A stretch of 64,000 nt of DNA from Clostridium ganghwense (GCF_026735165.1 NZ_JAPQES010000007.1:62001-126000); one strand, 5' to 3'; shown: positions 47,300-57,826, numbered from the stretch's first letter. Translations and numbers: made by a program. The notes: generated from the sequence alone by a model not told the origin.

Positions 47300-50200
47300 A
47301 TGTTTTTGAAGTCACTTGAAATAAGAGGCTTTAAATCCTTTGCAGATAAAACAGAATTAGTTTTTAAGAGAGGAATTACAGCGGTAGTAGGTCCAAATGG
47401 AAGTGGTAAAAGCAACATTTCTGATGCAGTTAAGTGGGTGCTTGGTGAACAGAGTGTTAAAAATTTAAGAGGAGGAAAAATGCAAGATGTTATTTTTGCA
47501 GGAACACAATACAGAAAACCTGTTAGTCTTGCACAAGTAACTCTAATTTTAGACAATAGTGATGGGCAACTTCCTATAGAATATACTGATGTAACCATAA
47601 TGCGTAGGCTTTTTAGATCAGGAGAAAGTGAATATTATTTAAATAATACTAAATGTAGGCTAAAAGATATTCAGGAACTTTTTATGGATACGGGTATAGG
47701 TAAAGAAGGATATTCAATCATAGGACAAGGTAAAATTGAAGCTGTTTTGAGTGGAAAGCCTGAAGAAAGAAGAAGTCTTTTAGAAGAAGCAGCAGGTATT
47801 GTTAAGTTTAAAACAAGAAAAGTAGAGGCGGAAAAAAAACTTGAAAATACAGAGCAAAACATACAAAGAATAAATGATATTTTCAGTACATATGAAGAAC
47901 GGTTAGAGCCTTTAAAAAATGAAAATGAAAAGGCTAAGCAATTTCTTGAATTATCAAAGTTGTTAAAAAGTAAAGAAGTAAATTTAACTATTTATAATAT
48001 CGATATTATAGAAAAGAAAATTATTTCATTTCAAAATGAAATAGATGAAAATGATGTTAATTTAAGAAAATTATTAGAAGAAAAAAGAAATATAAAAGAA
48101 AAGCTTCAACAGGCAAATGAAGAATTAGAAAAATTTGAATTAGAAAACAATGATGAAAGAAAAAGATATTATAATAGTAAAACGATGATTCAAAATTTAT
48201 TAGCAGAAATTGATCTTCTAAATGAAAGAATTAGTAATTTAGAAAGTACTATTGAAAGAACTTCTAGGGGTGTACAACAGTTTAATGAAAAATTAGTAGG
48301 ATTAAAAAATGAGAGAAATACTCAAGAAGTATCTAATAAAGCTCTTAAAAATGAACAAAATTCTATAAACACTGATATATCAAATTTTGAAAAAGAAATA
48401 AGTAAAATTAATTTCAATATTGAAAATAATGATAAATTAATAAAAAATTCTAAAGCACATCAAGTTCAATTGATAAGTGAAATTACAAAAAATAAAAATG
48501 ATTTAGTAATTTTAGAAAATGATATGAATACCTTAAAGAATAAATTAGAAGAGTGTAGAGGGGCTAGTGAAGCATATATTAACTCAATTAAGATAAATTA
48601 TTCTACAAAAGACATGCTAAAAAATGAAATTTTAAATATCGATAATAAAATAAATCAATACGAAGAACAAATAAAACAGTATAAAAAAGCTATAGCTGTT
48701 GAAAATAGAAAGCAAGCAAAGGATGAAAGTAAGCTTAAAGAATTTACAATTGAGTATAATAAGATAGAAGCTAATTGTAATGCACTTATAAATTTAGAGA
48801 AACAATATGAAGGATATAATAAATCTGTTAAAAATTTAATGCAACATATAGATAAAGATAGAATTTCTGAAGCAAAAAATAAGGCATACATATTAGGAGA
48901 AATAATAAAGGTAGGACAAAAATATGAAACTGCTATTGAAGTTGCTTTAGGTGGAGCAATATCTAATATTATTACTGACAATGAAAAGATTGCCACAAAA
49001 CTTATTGGCTACTTAAAACATAATAAGTTAGGAAGAGCTACATTTTTACCTATAAATATTATAAAAGGTAAAAAAATACACATGACGGAAAAACTAAAAA
49101 ACATTAAAGGCTATATAGGAATAGCTAGTGAACTTATAGAGTATGAGGTTAAATATGCAAATACTATTGACTATGTTTTGGGGAGAACAGTAATTGCAGA
49201 GAATATGGATAGTGCACTTTTACTTGCAAAAGAAAGTGGGTATAGATTTAAAATTGTTACTCTAGAGGGAGAAGTTATAAATGTTGGAGGAGCACTAACG
49301 GGAGGAAGCATATACCACAAGAATACAAACATAATTAGCAGAAAAAGAGAAATAGAAGGATTGTCTTCAAAATTAAAGGAATATGATGAAAATATACGTG
49401 AGTTAACAGATAAGATTGATGCCCAAAAAATAAGTATAAAAGAAATGGATGATACTTGTTTAAACTTAAGAGATGAAATTCATTATGAAAATATAGAGAA
49501 GACTAAGATAAATGGTAAAATTAGTGCTATTGATAATGATAATGAAAAGTTAAAAAGAGATTTGAATGTATCAAAGAATGAAATAGTATTAATTGAAGAC
49601 ACTTTAAATAATAGTCTTAGCAATTTGACAAATAAGCAAAATAAAATTGAAGAATTAATTTTACTGGAAAAAGAGAACAATATAAAAATATCTTCTCTAG
49701 AATTAGAATTTGAGATTGAAAAAGAAAACGTTAAGAATAAGAGAGAAAATATTACTGAATTAAAAATTAAAAAAGCTCAGATTGATGAGAATGTATCAAA
49801 TAGATATAATGATTTAAATAGAATAGAAGGCGAAATACAATCATTAGAAAAAGAAATATATAACTTAGAAAGTGAAAATAAAGAAGCAAGGCAAAATGTA
49901 GATTTTGCAAAAGAAAAAATAACTAATAATGAAAAAAAGATTGAAGAGATTAATGAAATAATAAATGATTTAGATGAAAAATTTAAAGAAAGTGAGATTA
50001 AAAGATTAAAGATAAAAGATAGTATAAAAAGTTTTACTGAGAATTTAGAAAAGCTTGTTTTATTAAGTGACAAAAATGAACGTGCAAAGAATAATATACA
50101 AGTTTCTTTAGCAAGAAATGAGGCTGAGAAAGAAGCAGTATATAAAAAATTAAATGAAGAAATGGAATTAACGTATGCAGAAGCTCTAGAATTTAAAATA

Positions 50201-50863
50201 GATAATATAAATATTGAAGAATTCAAGAAGGATATAGCAATATATAAAAATCAAATTTCAAATTTAGGAGTAGTTAATTTGGGAGCCATTGAGGAATATG
50301 ATGAACTTATTGAAAAATATAATTTTATGAGTGCTCAAAAAGAAGATTTAATTAAAGCTAAAGAGGAACTGAAAAGTGTTGTTAGTGAAATGACTGATAA
50401 AATGAAAGCAGTTTTTCGTGAAAACTTTGTTAAATTAAGAAAGAATTTTAATGAAACATTTAAAGAATTATTTAAAGGAGGAAATGCAGATTTAATATTG
50501 GAGGATGGGGATGAATTAAGTGCAAATATAGAAATAAACGTACAACCTCCTGGTAAAAAGCTGCAAAATATAAATCTAATGTCAGGAGGAGAAAAAGGAT
50601 TGTCGGCTATTGCATTGTTATTTGCAATACTAAAAATGAAGCCTACTCCATTTTGTATTTTAGATGAAATAGAAGCTGCTTTAGATGATTCTAATGTAGC
50701 TAGATATTCAGAGTTTTTGAAAAAATTCTCAAATAATACTCAATTTATAATAATAACCCATAGAAAAGGGAGTATGGAAGCTGGAGATGTTTTATATGGG
50801 GTTACAATGGAAGAAAAAGGAGTATCTAAAATTGTTTCAGTGGATCTAAGTAAAGCAAATTAA
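47300..50863 (+). CDS. smc: Chromosome segregation protein SMC
   Basis: 1187 residues, the expected full length. N-terminal Walker A GPNGSGKSNI, coiled coil (about 170-500), hinge (about 520-680, with ALGGAISNIITDNEK), second coiled coil, then signature MSGGEKGLSAIAL and Walker B FCILDEIEAALDD. The ATPase organises and separates chromosomes as condensin with ScpA/ScpB (not in the window). AGGAGAGA site. ftsY follows 22 bases later, as in Bacillus. Confidence 0.97.
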   Translation: MFLKSLEIRGFKSFADKTELVFKRGITAVVGPNGSGKSNISDAVKWVLGEQSVKNLRGGKMQDVIFAGTQYRKPVSLAQVTLILDNSDGQLPIEYTDVTIMRRLFRSGESEYYLNNTKCRLKDIQELFMDTGIGKEGYSIIGQGKIEAVLSGKPEERRSLLEEAAGIVKFKTRKVEAEKKLENTEQNIQRINDIFSTYEERLEPLKNENEKAKQFLELSKLLKSKEVNLTIYNIDIIEKKIISFQNEIDENDVNLRKLLEEKRNIKEKLQQANEELEKFELENNDERKRYYNSKTMIQNLLAEIDLLNERISNLESTIERTSRGVQQFNEKLVGLKNERNTQEVSNKALKNEQNSINTDISNFEKEISKINFNIENNDKLIKNSKAHQVQLISEITKNKNDLVILENDMNTLKNKLEECRGASEAYINSIKINYSTKDMLKNEILNIDNKINQYEEQIKQYKKAIAVENRKQAKDESKLKEFTIEYNKIEANCNALINLEKQYEGYNKSVKNLMQHIDKDRISEAKNKAYILGEIIKVGQKYETAIEVALGGAISNIITDNEKIATKLIGYLKHNKLGRATFLPINIIKGKKIHMTEKLKNIKGYIGIASELIEYEVKYANTIDYVLGRTVIAENMDSALLLAKESGYRFKIVTLEGEVINVGGALTGGSIYHKNTNIISRKREIEGLSSKLKEYDENIRELTDKIDAQKISIKEMDDTCLNLRDEIHYENIEKTKINGKISAIDNDNEKLKRDLNVSKNEIVLIEDTLNNSLSNLTNKQNKIEELILLEKENNIKISSLELEFEIEKENVKNKRENITELKIKKAQIDENVSNRYNDLNRIEGEIQSLEKEIYNLESENKEARQNVDFAKEKITNNEKKIEEINEIINDLDEKFKESEIKRLKIKDSIKSFTENLEKLVLLSDKNERAKNNIQVSLARNEAEKEAVYKKLNEEMELTYAEALEFKIDNINIEEFKKDIAIYKNQISNLGVVNLGAIEEYDELIEKYNFMSAQKEDLIKAKEELKSVVSEMTDKMKAVFRENFVKLRKNFNETFKELFKGGNADLILEDGDELSANIEINVQPPGKKLQNINLMSGGEKGLSAIALLFAILKMKPTPFCILDEIEAALDDSNVARYSEFLKKFSNNTQFIIITHRKGSMEAGDVLYGVTMEEKGVSKIVSVDLSKAN

Positions 50864-50885
50864 AACATATAAAGGAGATGAAAAT

Positions 50886-51803
50886 ATGCTAGGGAATTTA
50901 TTTGAAAAATTAAAGAGTGGACTTTCTAAAACTAAGGATAATTTAACAGAGAAGGTTTCAGAAGTATTAAATTTAGCTGTAAAAATTGATGAGGAGTTAT
51001 ATGAGGAATTAGAAGAAATCCTTATAACGGCTGATATAGGAGTAGATACATCACTAGACATTATTGAAAGAGTAAAGATTAAAGTAAAAGAAAAGAAAAT
51101 CAAAGATCCTAAAGAGGTATATTCTTGCTTAAAAGAAGTATTGGTTGAAGTGCTTTGTGAAGGAAAAGATGAAGGCGGTATAAAACCTAAAACCACACCT
51201 CTTGTTACATTGGTTATAGGTGTTAATGGAGCTGGTAAAACAACTTCTATAGGGAAAATATCATCAAAGTTGAAAATGGATGGTTATAAAGTAGTTATGG
51301 CTGCAGCAGATACTTTTAGAGCGGCGGCAATAGATCAATTAGAGGTATGGAGTAATAGAGCTGGTGTAGATATAATAAGACATCAAGAAGGGTCAGATCC
51401 AGGAGCCGTAGTATTTGATGCAATACAAGCTTCAAAAGCTAGAAAAGCAGATGTTCTTATTTGTGATACAGCTGGTAGACTTCATAATAAAAAGAATTTG
51501 ATGAATGAACTTGAAAAAATAAACAGAATAATTGATAGAGAATATAATGAAGCAAGTAAGGAAACATTATTAGTTTTAGATGCTACTACAGGACAAAATG
51601 CTCTTCAACAAGCTAAGCAGTTTACAGAAGTTTGTCCTATTGATGGAATTATATTGACAAAGCTTGACGGAACTGCCAAAGGTGGAGTTGTTATAGCAAT
51701 AAAACATCAATTGAATATTCCTGTAAAGCTTATAGGTGTAGGAGAGGGAATTGAGGATCTGCAAGAATTTAATGCTGAAGATTTTGTAGAAGCACTTTTC
51801 TAA
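50886..51803 (+). CDS. ftsY: Signal recognition particle receptor FtsY
   Basis: 305 residues. Helical N domain, then SRP-GTPase G domain: GVNGAGKTTSIGK, DTFRAAA, DTAGRLHNKKNLM, TKLDGTAKGG and GVGEGIEDLQEF. Lacks the long acidic A domain of enterobacteria, normal for firmicutes. Receives ribosome-SRP complexes at the membrane. AAAGGAGATG site. Confidence 0.96.
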   Translation: MLGNLFEKLKSGLSKTKDNLTEKVSEVLNLAVKIDEELYEELEEILITADIGVDTSLDIIERVKIKVKEKKIKDPKEVYSCLKEVLVEVLCEGKDEGGIKPKTTPLVTLVIGVNGAGKTTSIGKISSKLKMDGYKVVMAAADTFRAAAIDQLEVWSNRAGVDIIRHQEGSDPGAVVFDAIQASKARKADVLICDTAGRLHNKKNLMNELEKINRIIDREYNEASKETLLVLDATTGQNALQQAKQFTEVCPIDGIILTKLDGTAKGGVVIAIKHQLNIPVKLIGVGEGIEDLQEFNAEDFVEALF

Positions 51804-51813
51804 AAAAAAACAA

Positions 51814-51839
51814 GGTGTTAAGTAAAAATACTTGACACC
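51814..51839 (+). promoter_or_regulatory. Hairpin overlapping the ylxM -35 box
   Basis: GGTGTTAAG (51814-51822) pairs with CTTGACACC (51831-51839), one G-U. No T-run follows. Right arm contains the TTGACA -35 box of ylxM. Confidence 0.5.
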
Positions 51840-51860
51840 AATACAAGTTTTTGATATTAT
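51832..51860 (+). promoter_or_regulatory. SigA promoter of ylxM-ffh
   Basis: Consensus TTGACA (51832-51837), 17-base spacer, TATTAT (51855-51860). Confidence 0.8.
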
Positions 51861-51883
51861 CTTATTTGTGAGTTGGTGATTAC

Positions 51884-52231
51884 ATGGAAGATAGAATAAG
51901 AACTTCTATTTTGTTAGATTATTATAAAGAGCTTTTAACTGAAAAACAAAAGGATATTATGGAGCTTTATTTTAATCAAGATTTATCTTTAGCAGAAATT
52001 TCAGAACTTACAAATACTAGTAGACAGGCAATATATGATATTATAAAACGTGGCAATAAGATACTTAGTGAATATGAAGATAAATTAAAACTTATAGAAA
52101 AGAATAATAATATAAAGAAAAAAAAAGAAGTCATTATAAAAAAAATTAATAGACTCCAAGAAAAAAGTGAAGATAAGCAGATAGAAGTAGATTTGCAAGA
52201 ATTGAAAGCTTATATTAGTGAGTTTATTTAG
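51884..52231 (+). CDS. ylxM: SRP-associated helix-turn-helix protein YlxM (UPF0122)
   Basis: 115 residues, sigma-like HTH: ILLDYYKELLTEKQKDIMEL and LAEISELTNTSRQAIYDII. In relatives it binds the SRP (Ffh/scRNA) and tunes its GTPase. It is encoded just before ffh, whose start is 11 bases after its stop. Lys-rich C-terminal helix. Confidence 0.93.
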   Translation: MEDRIRTSILLDYYKELLTEKQKDIMELYFNQDLSLAEISELTNTSRQAIYDIIKRGNKILSEYEDKLKLIEKNNNIKKKKEVIIKKINRLQEKSEDKQIEVDLQELKAYISEFI

Positions 52232-52241
52232 GAGGTTTAAG

Positions 52242-53594
52242 ATGGCATTTGAAGGATTAGCGTCAAAACTTCAAGAAACTTTGAAAAAACTAAAAGGCAA
52301 AGGTAAGCTGTCTGAAAAAGATATAAAAGAAGCCATGAGAGAAGTGAAATTAGCTTTACTTGAAGCTGATGTTAACTATAAAATTGTAAAAGACTTTGTG
52401 AAAAAGACAAGTGAAAAGTGTTCAGGAAAAGAGGTTATGCAAAGTTTAACCCCTGGTCAGCACGTTATAAAAATAGTTAATGAAGAATTGAAAGAACTCA
52501 TGGGAACAACAGAAAGTAAGATTGAATTTTCACAAAAAGGCATGACAGTTATTATGTTAGCAGGTCTTCAAGGTGCTGGTAAGACTACTATGGGTGGGAA
52601 ATTAGCTCTTCAGCTAAGAAAGAAAAACAAAAAACCTCTATTAGTTGCTTGTGATATTTACAGACCAGCTGCTATCAAACAACTTCAGGTTGTAGGTAAG
52701 CAAATTGATGTGCCAGTATTTTCTATGGGAGATAAAGTAAATCCTGTTGATATTGCTAAAGCATCTATAGAACATGCACAAAATAATGATTTGAATGTAG
52801 TTATAATAGATACAGCTGGAAGACTTCATATAGATGAAAACTTGATGGATGAGCTTGAAAGCATTAAAACTAACGTAAATCCAAATGAAATATTACTTGT
52901 TGTTGATTCAATGACTGGTCAGGATGCTGTTAATGTTGCAAAAAGTTTTAATGAGAAGCTTGATATTACTGGAGTTGTTCTTACAAAACTAGATGGTGAT
53001 ACAAGAGGTGGTGCTGCTCTTTCTATCAAGAAAGTAACTGGAAAGCCAATTAAGTTTGTTGGTCTTGGAGAAAAAATGAATGACCTTGAGGTATTTCATC
53101 CAGATAGAATGGCTTCAAGAATACTAGGCATGGGAGATGTTTTATCTTTAATTGAGAAAGCTCAAGAAGCTATTGATGAAGAGAAAGCAAAAGAACTTGG
53201 AAATAGAATGATGAAATTGGAATTTAATTTAGAGGATTTCAAAGAATCTATGTCTCAAATAAAGAAAATGGGACCTATGACTAAAATTCTTGAAATGATG
53301 CCTGGTGTTAATACTAAACAACTTGAAGGAATTGATCTTAGCCAAAGTGAAAAGGAAATGAAAAAAATAGAAGCAATCATTAATTCAATGACTGCTAAAG
53401 AAAGAAAAAATCCTGATTTAGTAAGCAGTTCACCATCAAGAAAAAGAAGAATTGCTAAAGGTTCAGGTACAACAGTTCAACAAGTTAACAAGTTATTAAA
53501 AGATTTTCAGATGATGAAGAAAATGATGAAACAGATGAAAGGTCAACAGAAATCTTTTAAAAAAGGTATGTTTGGGAAATTTCCATTCATGTAA
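52242..53594 (+). CDS. ffh: Signal recognition particle protein Ffh
   Basis: 450 residues: N domain, GTPase domain (GLQGAGKTTMGGK, DIYRPAA, DTAGRLHIDENLMDEL, TKLDGDTRGGAA), and methionine-rich M domain with the RNA-binding SSPSRKRRIAKGSGT. Ends in the typical M-rich tail (MMKKMMKQMKG). ATG 52242 follows AGGAGG; the reading from 52218 includes that site. Confidence 0.97.
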   Translation: MAFEGLASKLQETLKKLKGKGKLSEKDIKEAMREVKLALLEADVNYKIVKDFVKKTSEKCSGKEVMQSLTPGQHVIKIVNEELKELMGTTESKIEFSQKGMTVIMLAGLQGAGKTTMGGKLALQLRKKNKKPLLVACDIYRPAAIKQLQVVGKQIDVPVFSMGDKVNPVDIAKASIEHAQNNDLNVVIIDTAGRLHIDENLMDELESIKTNVNPNEILLVVDSMTGQDAVNVAKSFNEKLDITGVVLTKLDGDTRGGAALSIKKVTGKPIKFVGLGEKMNDLEVFHPDRMASRILGMGDVLSLIEKAQEAIDEEKAKELGNRMMKLEFNLEDFKESMSQIKKMGPMTKILEMMPGVNTKQLEGIDLSQSEKEMKKIEAIINSMTAKERKNPDLVSSSPSRKRRIAKGSGTTVQQVNKLLKDFQMMKKMMKQMKGQQKSFKKGMFGKFPFM

Positions 53595-53627
53595 ATAGAT
53601 ATGTATATTTTAAAGGAGGTGAAATAA

Positions 53628-53885
53628 ATGGCTGTTAAAATCAGATTAAAAAGAATGGGTGCTAAAAAAGCTCCGTTTTATAGAGTAGTTGTTGCTGATT
53701 CAAGATCTCCAAGAGATGGAAGATTCATCGAAGAAATAGGTTACTACAACCCAGTTTCAGAACCAAAAACTATAAAAATAGATGAAGAAAAAGCTGTTAA
53801 ATGGGTAAAGAATGGTGCACAACCTACAGATGTAGTTAAAAAGCTTTTCACTAAAGCTGGAATAAACGAAAAACTTTCTAAATAG
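53628..53885 (+). CDS. rpsP: 30S ribosomal protein S16
   Basis: 85 residues, [26 protein letters not shown] split family pattern: basic start, [23 protein letters not shown] site. First of rpsP-khpA, then rimM-trmD. Confidence 0.97.
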   Translation: MAVKIRLKRMGAKKAPFYRVVVADSRSPRDGRFIEEIGYYNPVSEPKTIKIDEEKAVKWVKNGAQPTDVVKKLFTKAGINEKLSK

Positions 53886-53904
53886 TAACCTGGGGGTGTA
53901 GTAG

Positions 53905-54132
53905 ATGAAAGATTTACTAGAAGTAATAGCTAAAGCATTAGTTGACGACCCAGAAATGGTTAGTGTTAATGAAATTGTTGGTGAACAATCAATAATTCTT
54001 GAATTGAAAGTAGCCCCAGATGATATGGGCAAAGTAATAGGTAAGCAGGGAAGAATAGCGAAAGCTATAAGAACTGTTGTTAAAGCAGCAGCTATAAAAG
54101 AAAATAAAAGAGTTGTTGTAGAAATAATTTAG
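53905..54132 (+). CDS. khpA: KH-domain RNA-binding protein KhpA (YlqC)
   Basis: 75 residues: a single KH domain with the GxxG loop in GKVIGKQGRIAKAIR. Works with KhpB (Jag, not here) in RNA binding linked to cell elongation in related species. Start ATG after TGGGGGTG. Terminator follows. Confidence 0.94.
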   Translation: MKDLLEVIAKALVDDPEMVSVNEIVGEQSIILELKVAPDDMGKVIGKQGRIAKAIRTVVKAAAIKENKRVVVEII

Positions 54133-54155
54133 TTACATATAATAAATTTATGTAG

Positions 54156-54184
54156 AAAGAGTTAGGGTTTCCTAACTCTTTTAA
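54156..54184 (+). terminator. Terminator after khpA
   Basis: AAAGAGTTAGG / CCTAACTCTTT, loop GTTT. Confidence 0.85.
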
Positions 54185-54215
54185 AATATATTAATATAAA
54201 AGGAGTATGAAGTTT

Positions 54216-54704
54216 ATGGAACAGTTTTTAACTGTAGGTAAAATAATAAATACTCATGGTCTTAAAGGAGAAGTAAAAGTACAGTCTACTACTGATGATG
54301 CTAATAGGTTTAAAAGCTTAGAGAGGGCATATATTGATGGAGAAGAAATAAGGGTAGTAGGATGTAAATTTCAACCTAAAAAGGTTATTGTAAAAATTGA
54401 AGGAGTAGACTCTATTGAAGATGCTATAAAATTAAAAAATAAATTAATAAAAGTTAAAAGAGAAGATGCAGTACAACTTGATCAAGATACTTATTTTGAA
54501 GTAGATATTGTAGGCTGTGAAGTTTATGAGGAAACGGGCAAAAAATTAGGAACCGTAGATGAGATAATTTATACAGGAAGTAATGATGTATACTGGGTAA
54601 AAGGTGAAAATGAAGTGTTAATTCCAGCTCTTAAGGACATTATACTTAATATAGACACAAATAATAAAAAAATAGTAATAAAACCACTGGATATATGGCA
54701 ATGA
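54216..54704 (+). CDS. rimM: Ribosome maturation factor RimM
   Basis: 162 residues: N-terminal RimM domain ([18 protein letters not shown]) and PRC-barrel ([29 protein letters not shown]). Binds S19 during 30S assembly. ATG 54216 is 10 bases from AAAAGGAG; the ATG at 54207 touches that site. Stop overlaps trmD start (ATGA). Confidence 0.95.
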   Translation: MEQFLTVGKIINTHGLKGEVKVQSTTDDANRFKSLERAYIDGEEIRVVGCKFQPKKVIVKIEGVDSIEDAIKLKNKLIKVKREDAVQLDQDTYFEVDIVGCEVYEETGKKLGTVDEIIYTGSNDVYWVKGENEVLIPALKDIILNIDTNNKKIVIKPLDIWQ

Positions 54705-55417
54705 GGATAGATATTTTAACCCTTTTTCCAGAAATGTTTGAGATTTTTAATCACAGCATATTAGGTAGAGCCGTAGAAAAAAATATATTAAATATTAAAG
54801 CCCACAATATAAGAGACTATTCTCTAAATAGGCATAAAAAGGTAGATGATTATCCTTATGGTGGAGGTGCTGGAATGGTGATGACACCTCAACCAATAGT
54901 AGATTCAATAAGGGCAATGAAAAGAGAAAATAATGGTAAAGTTATTTTTTTAGGTCCTAGAGGTAAAACGTTTAATCAGGATATGGCTAAAGAACTATCA
55001 AAAGAAAAAGAAATGATATTTTTATGTGGACATTATGAAGGTATTGATGAGAGAATATATAATTATATAGATATGGAAATTTCTCTTGGTGATTTCGTTT
55101 TAACTGGTGGAGAAATGGCCTGTATTCCTATTGTTGATAGTATTTGTAGATTAGTACCAGGAGTATTATCTTGTAGTGAAAGTTTCATGGAAGAATCTTT
55201 TTATGAGGGTGTTTTAGAGTATCCACAATATACAAGACCCGAATGCTTTGAGGAACAAAAGGTACCAGGGGTTTTGCTTTCAGGACATCATGAAAATATA
55301 CGAAAGTGGAGAAGAAAACAATCGCTTTTAATTACAAGAGAAAGAAGACGGGATTTGTTTGAAAAATTAAATTTATCTGTAGAGGATAAAAAGATATTAA
55401 AGGATAAAAAAATTTAA
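54701..55417 (+). CDS. trmD: tRNA (guanine-37-N1)-methyltransferase
   Basis: 238 residues. [29 protein letters not shown], the SPOUT knot [12 protein letters not shown] and [11 protein letters not shown], plus the C-terminal domain. Methylates G37 to keep reading frame. ATG 54701 overlaps the rimM stop; in-frame ATG 54695 adds two residues. Confidence 0.96.
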   Translation: MRIDILTLFPEMFEIFNHSILGRAVEKNILNIKAHNIRDYSLNRHKKVDDYPYGGGAGMVMTPQPIVDSIRAMKRENNGKVIFLGPRGKTFNQDMAKELSKEKEMIFLCGHYEGIDERIYNYIDMEISLGDFVLTGGEMACIPIVDSICRLVPGVLSCSESFMEESFYEGVLEYPQYTRPECFEEQKVPGVLLSGHHENIRKWRRKQSLLITRERRRDLFEKLNLSVEDKKILKDKKI

Positions 55418-55448
55418 ATGAATTTATTGTCAAAATATCAAATTTGTA

Positions 55449-55477
55449 TTGAAAAAAATATATTTTTATGGTAGAAT
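55449..55477 (+). promoter_or_regulatory. SigA promoter of rplS
   Basis: TTGAAA (55449-55454), 17-base spacer, TAGAAT (55472-55477). Confidence 0.75.
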
Positions 55478-55481
55478 AAGC

Positions 55482-55545
55482 TTCGTGCTAGTACGGGCGG
55501 TCCTCTGTCTAATATACACATAGATTAAGAACGTCAAAAAAATAT
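55482..55545 (+). promoter_or_regulatory. Candidate L19 leader RNA
   Basis: The leader between the rplS promoter and ribosome site holds an unusually GC-rich segment for this genome, TACGGGCGGTCCTCTGTC (55492-55509). L19 leaders are a known firmicute ribosomal-protein leader type; I assign it by position and composition, not by a model fit. Confidence 0.45.
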
Positions 55546-55560
55546 AAGGAGGGAATGCAC

Positions 55561-55908
55561 ATGTTAGATATAATAAAAGCTATAGAAGCTGAACAAATTA
55601 AAAAAGATGTAACTGAATTCAATGTTGGAGATACAGTTAGAATTGATGTAAGAATCAAAGAAGGAAATAAGGAAAGAATCCAAGCTTTTGAAGGAACTGT
55701 AATTAAAAAACAAAATGGTGGAATAAGAGAAACATTTACTGTAAGAAGAGTAGCTTATGGTACTGGTGTTGAAAGAACTTTCCCTATAAATTCTCCATTA
55801 GTAGAAAACATAAAGGTTGTAAGAAGAGGTAAAGTTAGAAGAGCTAAATTATACTACTTAAGAGATAGAGTAGGTAAGGCAGCAAAAGTTAGAGAATTAA
55901 TAAGATAA
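55561..55908 (+). CDS. rplS: 50S ribosomal protein L19
   Basis: 115 residues, same as Bacillus. [35 protein letters not shown] and the C-terminal [18 protein letters not shown] 55561 is 7 bases after AAGGAGGG; ATG 55555 is too close. Own promoter and leader. Confidence 0.97.
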   Translation: MLDIIKAIEAEQIKKDVTEFNVGDTVRIDVRIKEGNKERIQAFEGTVIKKQNGGIRETFTVRRVAYGTGVERTFPINSPLVENIKVVRRGKVRRAKLYYLRDRVGKAAKVRELIR

Positions 55909-55913
55909 GAAAT

Positions 55914-55939
55914 AGGGACTGTTAAGTCCCTTTTTTTTA
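55914..55939 (+). terminator. Terminator after rplS
   Basis: AGGGACT / AGTCCCT around GTTA, T-run of eight. Confidence 0.9.
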
Positions 55940-56015
55940 TATATTTATATTTAAAGCATAAAATAATCATAATAATTATTATGATGAAAATTACACATAG
56001 GAGGTTTTATGTAAT

Positions 56016-56858
56016 ATGGCAATTAATTGGTTTCCAGGACATATGGCAAAAACCAGAAGAGAAATTAAAGAAAATCTTAAATTTGTTGATGCAATAATAG
56101 AAATAAGAGATGCAAGAATTATAAAATCGAGTAAAAATCCGGATATTGATGAAATATGTAAAGATAAACCTAGAATAATTCTTTTAAATAAGAGTGATTT
56201 AGCAGAGAAAGAAGTAACTAAACATTGGATACAAACGTTATCTAACGATTTAGTAAAGGTTACAACTGTAAATTCTCTTAGTGGTAAAGGAATGAATAGT
56301 ATTAAACCTTTGTTAGATGAACTGTTAAAAGATAAACATGATAAACTTAAAGCAAAAGGTTTAGTTAATATTACTACTAGAGTAATGGTTGTGGGTATAC
56401 CTAATGTTGGAAAATCTTCTTTTATTAATAGAATGGCTAAAAATAATAGAGCAAAAGTTGGAGATAAACCAGGAGTTACAAGAAGTAAACAGTGGATAAA
56501 GACTAAGATGGGTATAGAGCTTTTAGATACTCCAGGAGTGTTATGGCCAAAGTTCGAAGATGAGGAAGTAGGACTGAATTTAGCTTTTACAGGAGCTATT
56601 AAAGATGAAATTATGGATATAGAAACTTTAGCTCTTAGATTAATAGAAAGAGTACAAAAGAATTATCCTAAAAGATTAATGGAAAGATATAAGTTAAGTT
56701 CTTTAAGTGATGAAGCATTAGAGAACATGGACAATATTGCAAGAAAAAGAGGTGCTGTAATTTCAGGTGGAAATATTGATTATAATAGAGTAGCTGTTCT
56801 TATACTAGATGAGTTTAGAGGTGGTAAGTTAGGACCCATATCACTTGAAAGGCCGTGA
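56016..56858 (+). CDS. rbgA: Ribosome biogenesis GTPase RbgA (YlqF)
   Basis: 280 residues, circularly permuted GTPase: G4 LLNKSDLA first, then G1 [13 protein letters not shown]3 DTPGVLWP. N-terminus [17 protein letters not shown] is diagnostic. Needed for late 50S assembly. AGGAGG site. rnhB begins five bases after its stop. Confidence 0.96.
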   Translation: MAINWFPGHMAKTRREIKENLKFVDAIIEIRDARIIKSSKNPDIDEICKDKPRIILLNKSDLAEKEVTKHWIQTLSNDLVKVTTVNSLSGKGMNSIKPLLDELLKDKHDKLKAKGLVNITTRVMVVGIPNVGKSSFINRMAKNNRAKVGDKPGVTRSKQWIKTKMGIELLDTPGVLWPKFEDEEVGLNLAFTGAIKDEIMDIETLALRLIERVQKNYPKRLMERYKLSSLSDEALENMDNIARKRGAVISGGNIDYNRVAVLILDEFRGGKLGPISLERP

Positions 56859-56862
56859 TAAA

Positions 56863-57672
56863 GTGTTAGAGTTAGATTTTAGTAAGATGAAATCTTCAGA
56901 CGTAAAAAAATATATATCATCAGCATTAAAATATAATGATTGTGATTATGATTCAATTTTAAATTTTCTGGAAAAAGATAATAGAAAAACAGTTCAAAAA
57001 TTAAGTGAAAATGTACGTAAAAGTATAATAAATAGAGAAAAAGAAATAAATAGAGTAAAAAATCTATATAATTTTGACAGAAAGTTTTTAGAAAATGGAT
57101 ATATTGTAGGTGTTGATGAAGTTGGAAGAGGTCCATTAGCAGGACCAATAGTAGCAGCAGCAGTTGTTTTAGATTTAAATTATGAAAGTGACAGTGATTT
57201 AATATTGCATATCAATGACTCAAAAAAATTATCTTTAAAGTTAAGGGAAGAACTTGATAAAATAATTAAAGAAAAAGCTATTAGTTATTCTATAGTTCAA
57301 ATAGACAATAATGAAATAGATAATAAGGGAATAGCTTGGTCTAATAATGAAGTATTAAAAAGAGCTTATGAAGGTGTAAAGATAAAACCAAATTTAATTT
57401 TATCAGATGGATATGCAATAAAAAATTGTGCTTATCCTAATGAATTTGTAGTTAAAGGAGATGCAAAAAGTGCAAGTATAGCTTGTGCTTCTATTATAGC
57501 TAAAGTATATAGAGATAATCTTATGAAGAAATATGCTGATACATATTCTAAGTATGAGTTTGATAAAAATGTGGGTTATGGAACACAAAATCATATAAAA
57601 GCAATAAAAAAATATGGACCTACTCATATACATAGAAAAAGCTTTTTAAAGAATATATTAAATATGTTTTAA
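56863..57672 (+). CDS. rnhB: Ribonuclease HII
   Basis: 269 residues: N-terminal substrate-binding extension of about 80 residues (normal in firmicutes), then [19 protein letters not shown] with the first catalytic Asp/Glu, INDSKKL, LSDGYAI and [14 protein letters not shown]. Removes ribonucleotides from DNA. GTG 56863 with AAAGG 10 bases before is chosen over TTG 56845, which lies inside rbgA. Last intact housekeeping gene before the decayed region. Confidence 0.93.
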   Translation: MLELDFSKMKSSDVKKYISSALKYNDCDYDSILNFLEKDNRKTVQKLSENVRKSIINREKEINRVKNLYNFDRKFLENGYIVGVDEVGRGPLAGPIVAAAVVLDLNYESDSDLILHINDSKKLSLKLREELDKIIKEKAISYSIVQIDNNEIDNKGIAWSNNEVLKRAYEGVKIKPNLILSDGYAIKNCAYPNEFVVKGDAKSASIACASIIAKVYRDNLMKKYADTYSKYEFDKNVGYGTQNHIKAIKKYGPTHIHRKSFLKNILNMF

Positions 57673-57702
57673 AATAAAAAAACTACTTTATTAGTTAATT
57701 TT

Positions 57703-57737
57703 CAGGCTGTTGATAAAATATCAACAGCCTGTTACTT
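57703..57737 (+). terminator. Terminator after rnhB
   Basis: CAGGCTGTTGATA / TATCAACAGCCTG, 3-base loop, weak T-rich tail. Confidence 0.75.
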
Positions 57738-57773
57738 TATATATAGCTTAAGAATAAACTATATATAAAAATT

Positions 57774-57826
57774 AGTTTACATATTTATAATTATGTAAAC
57801 TAACTACAGAATGTAAACCTAAATTA
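57774..57826 (+). repeat. Spaced palindrome repeat, copy 1
   Basis: Perfect AGTTTACATA, 8 bases, TATGTAAACT, then after 10 bases ATGTAAAC. Same layout at 60850 and 62150. Confidence 0.75.

Noticed and set aside
49777-50226. 149-residue minus-strand frame inside smc
   Set aside because: Ser/Phe/Leu-rich mirror of the coiled coil; typical shadow.
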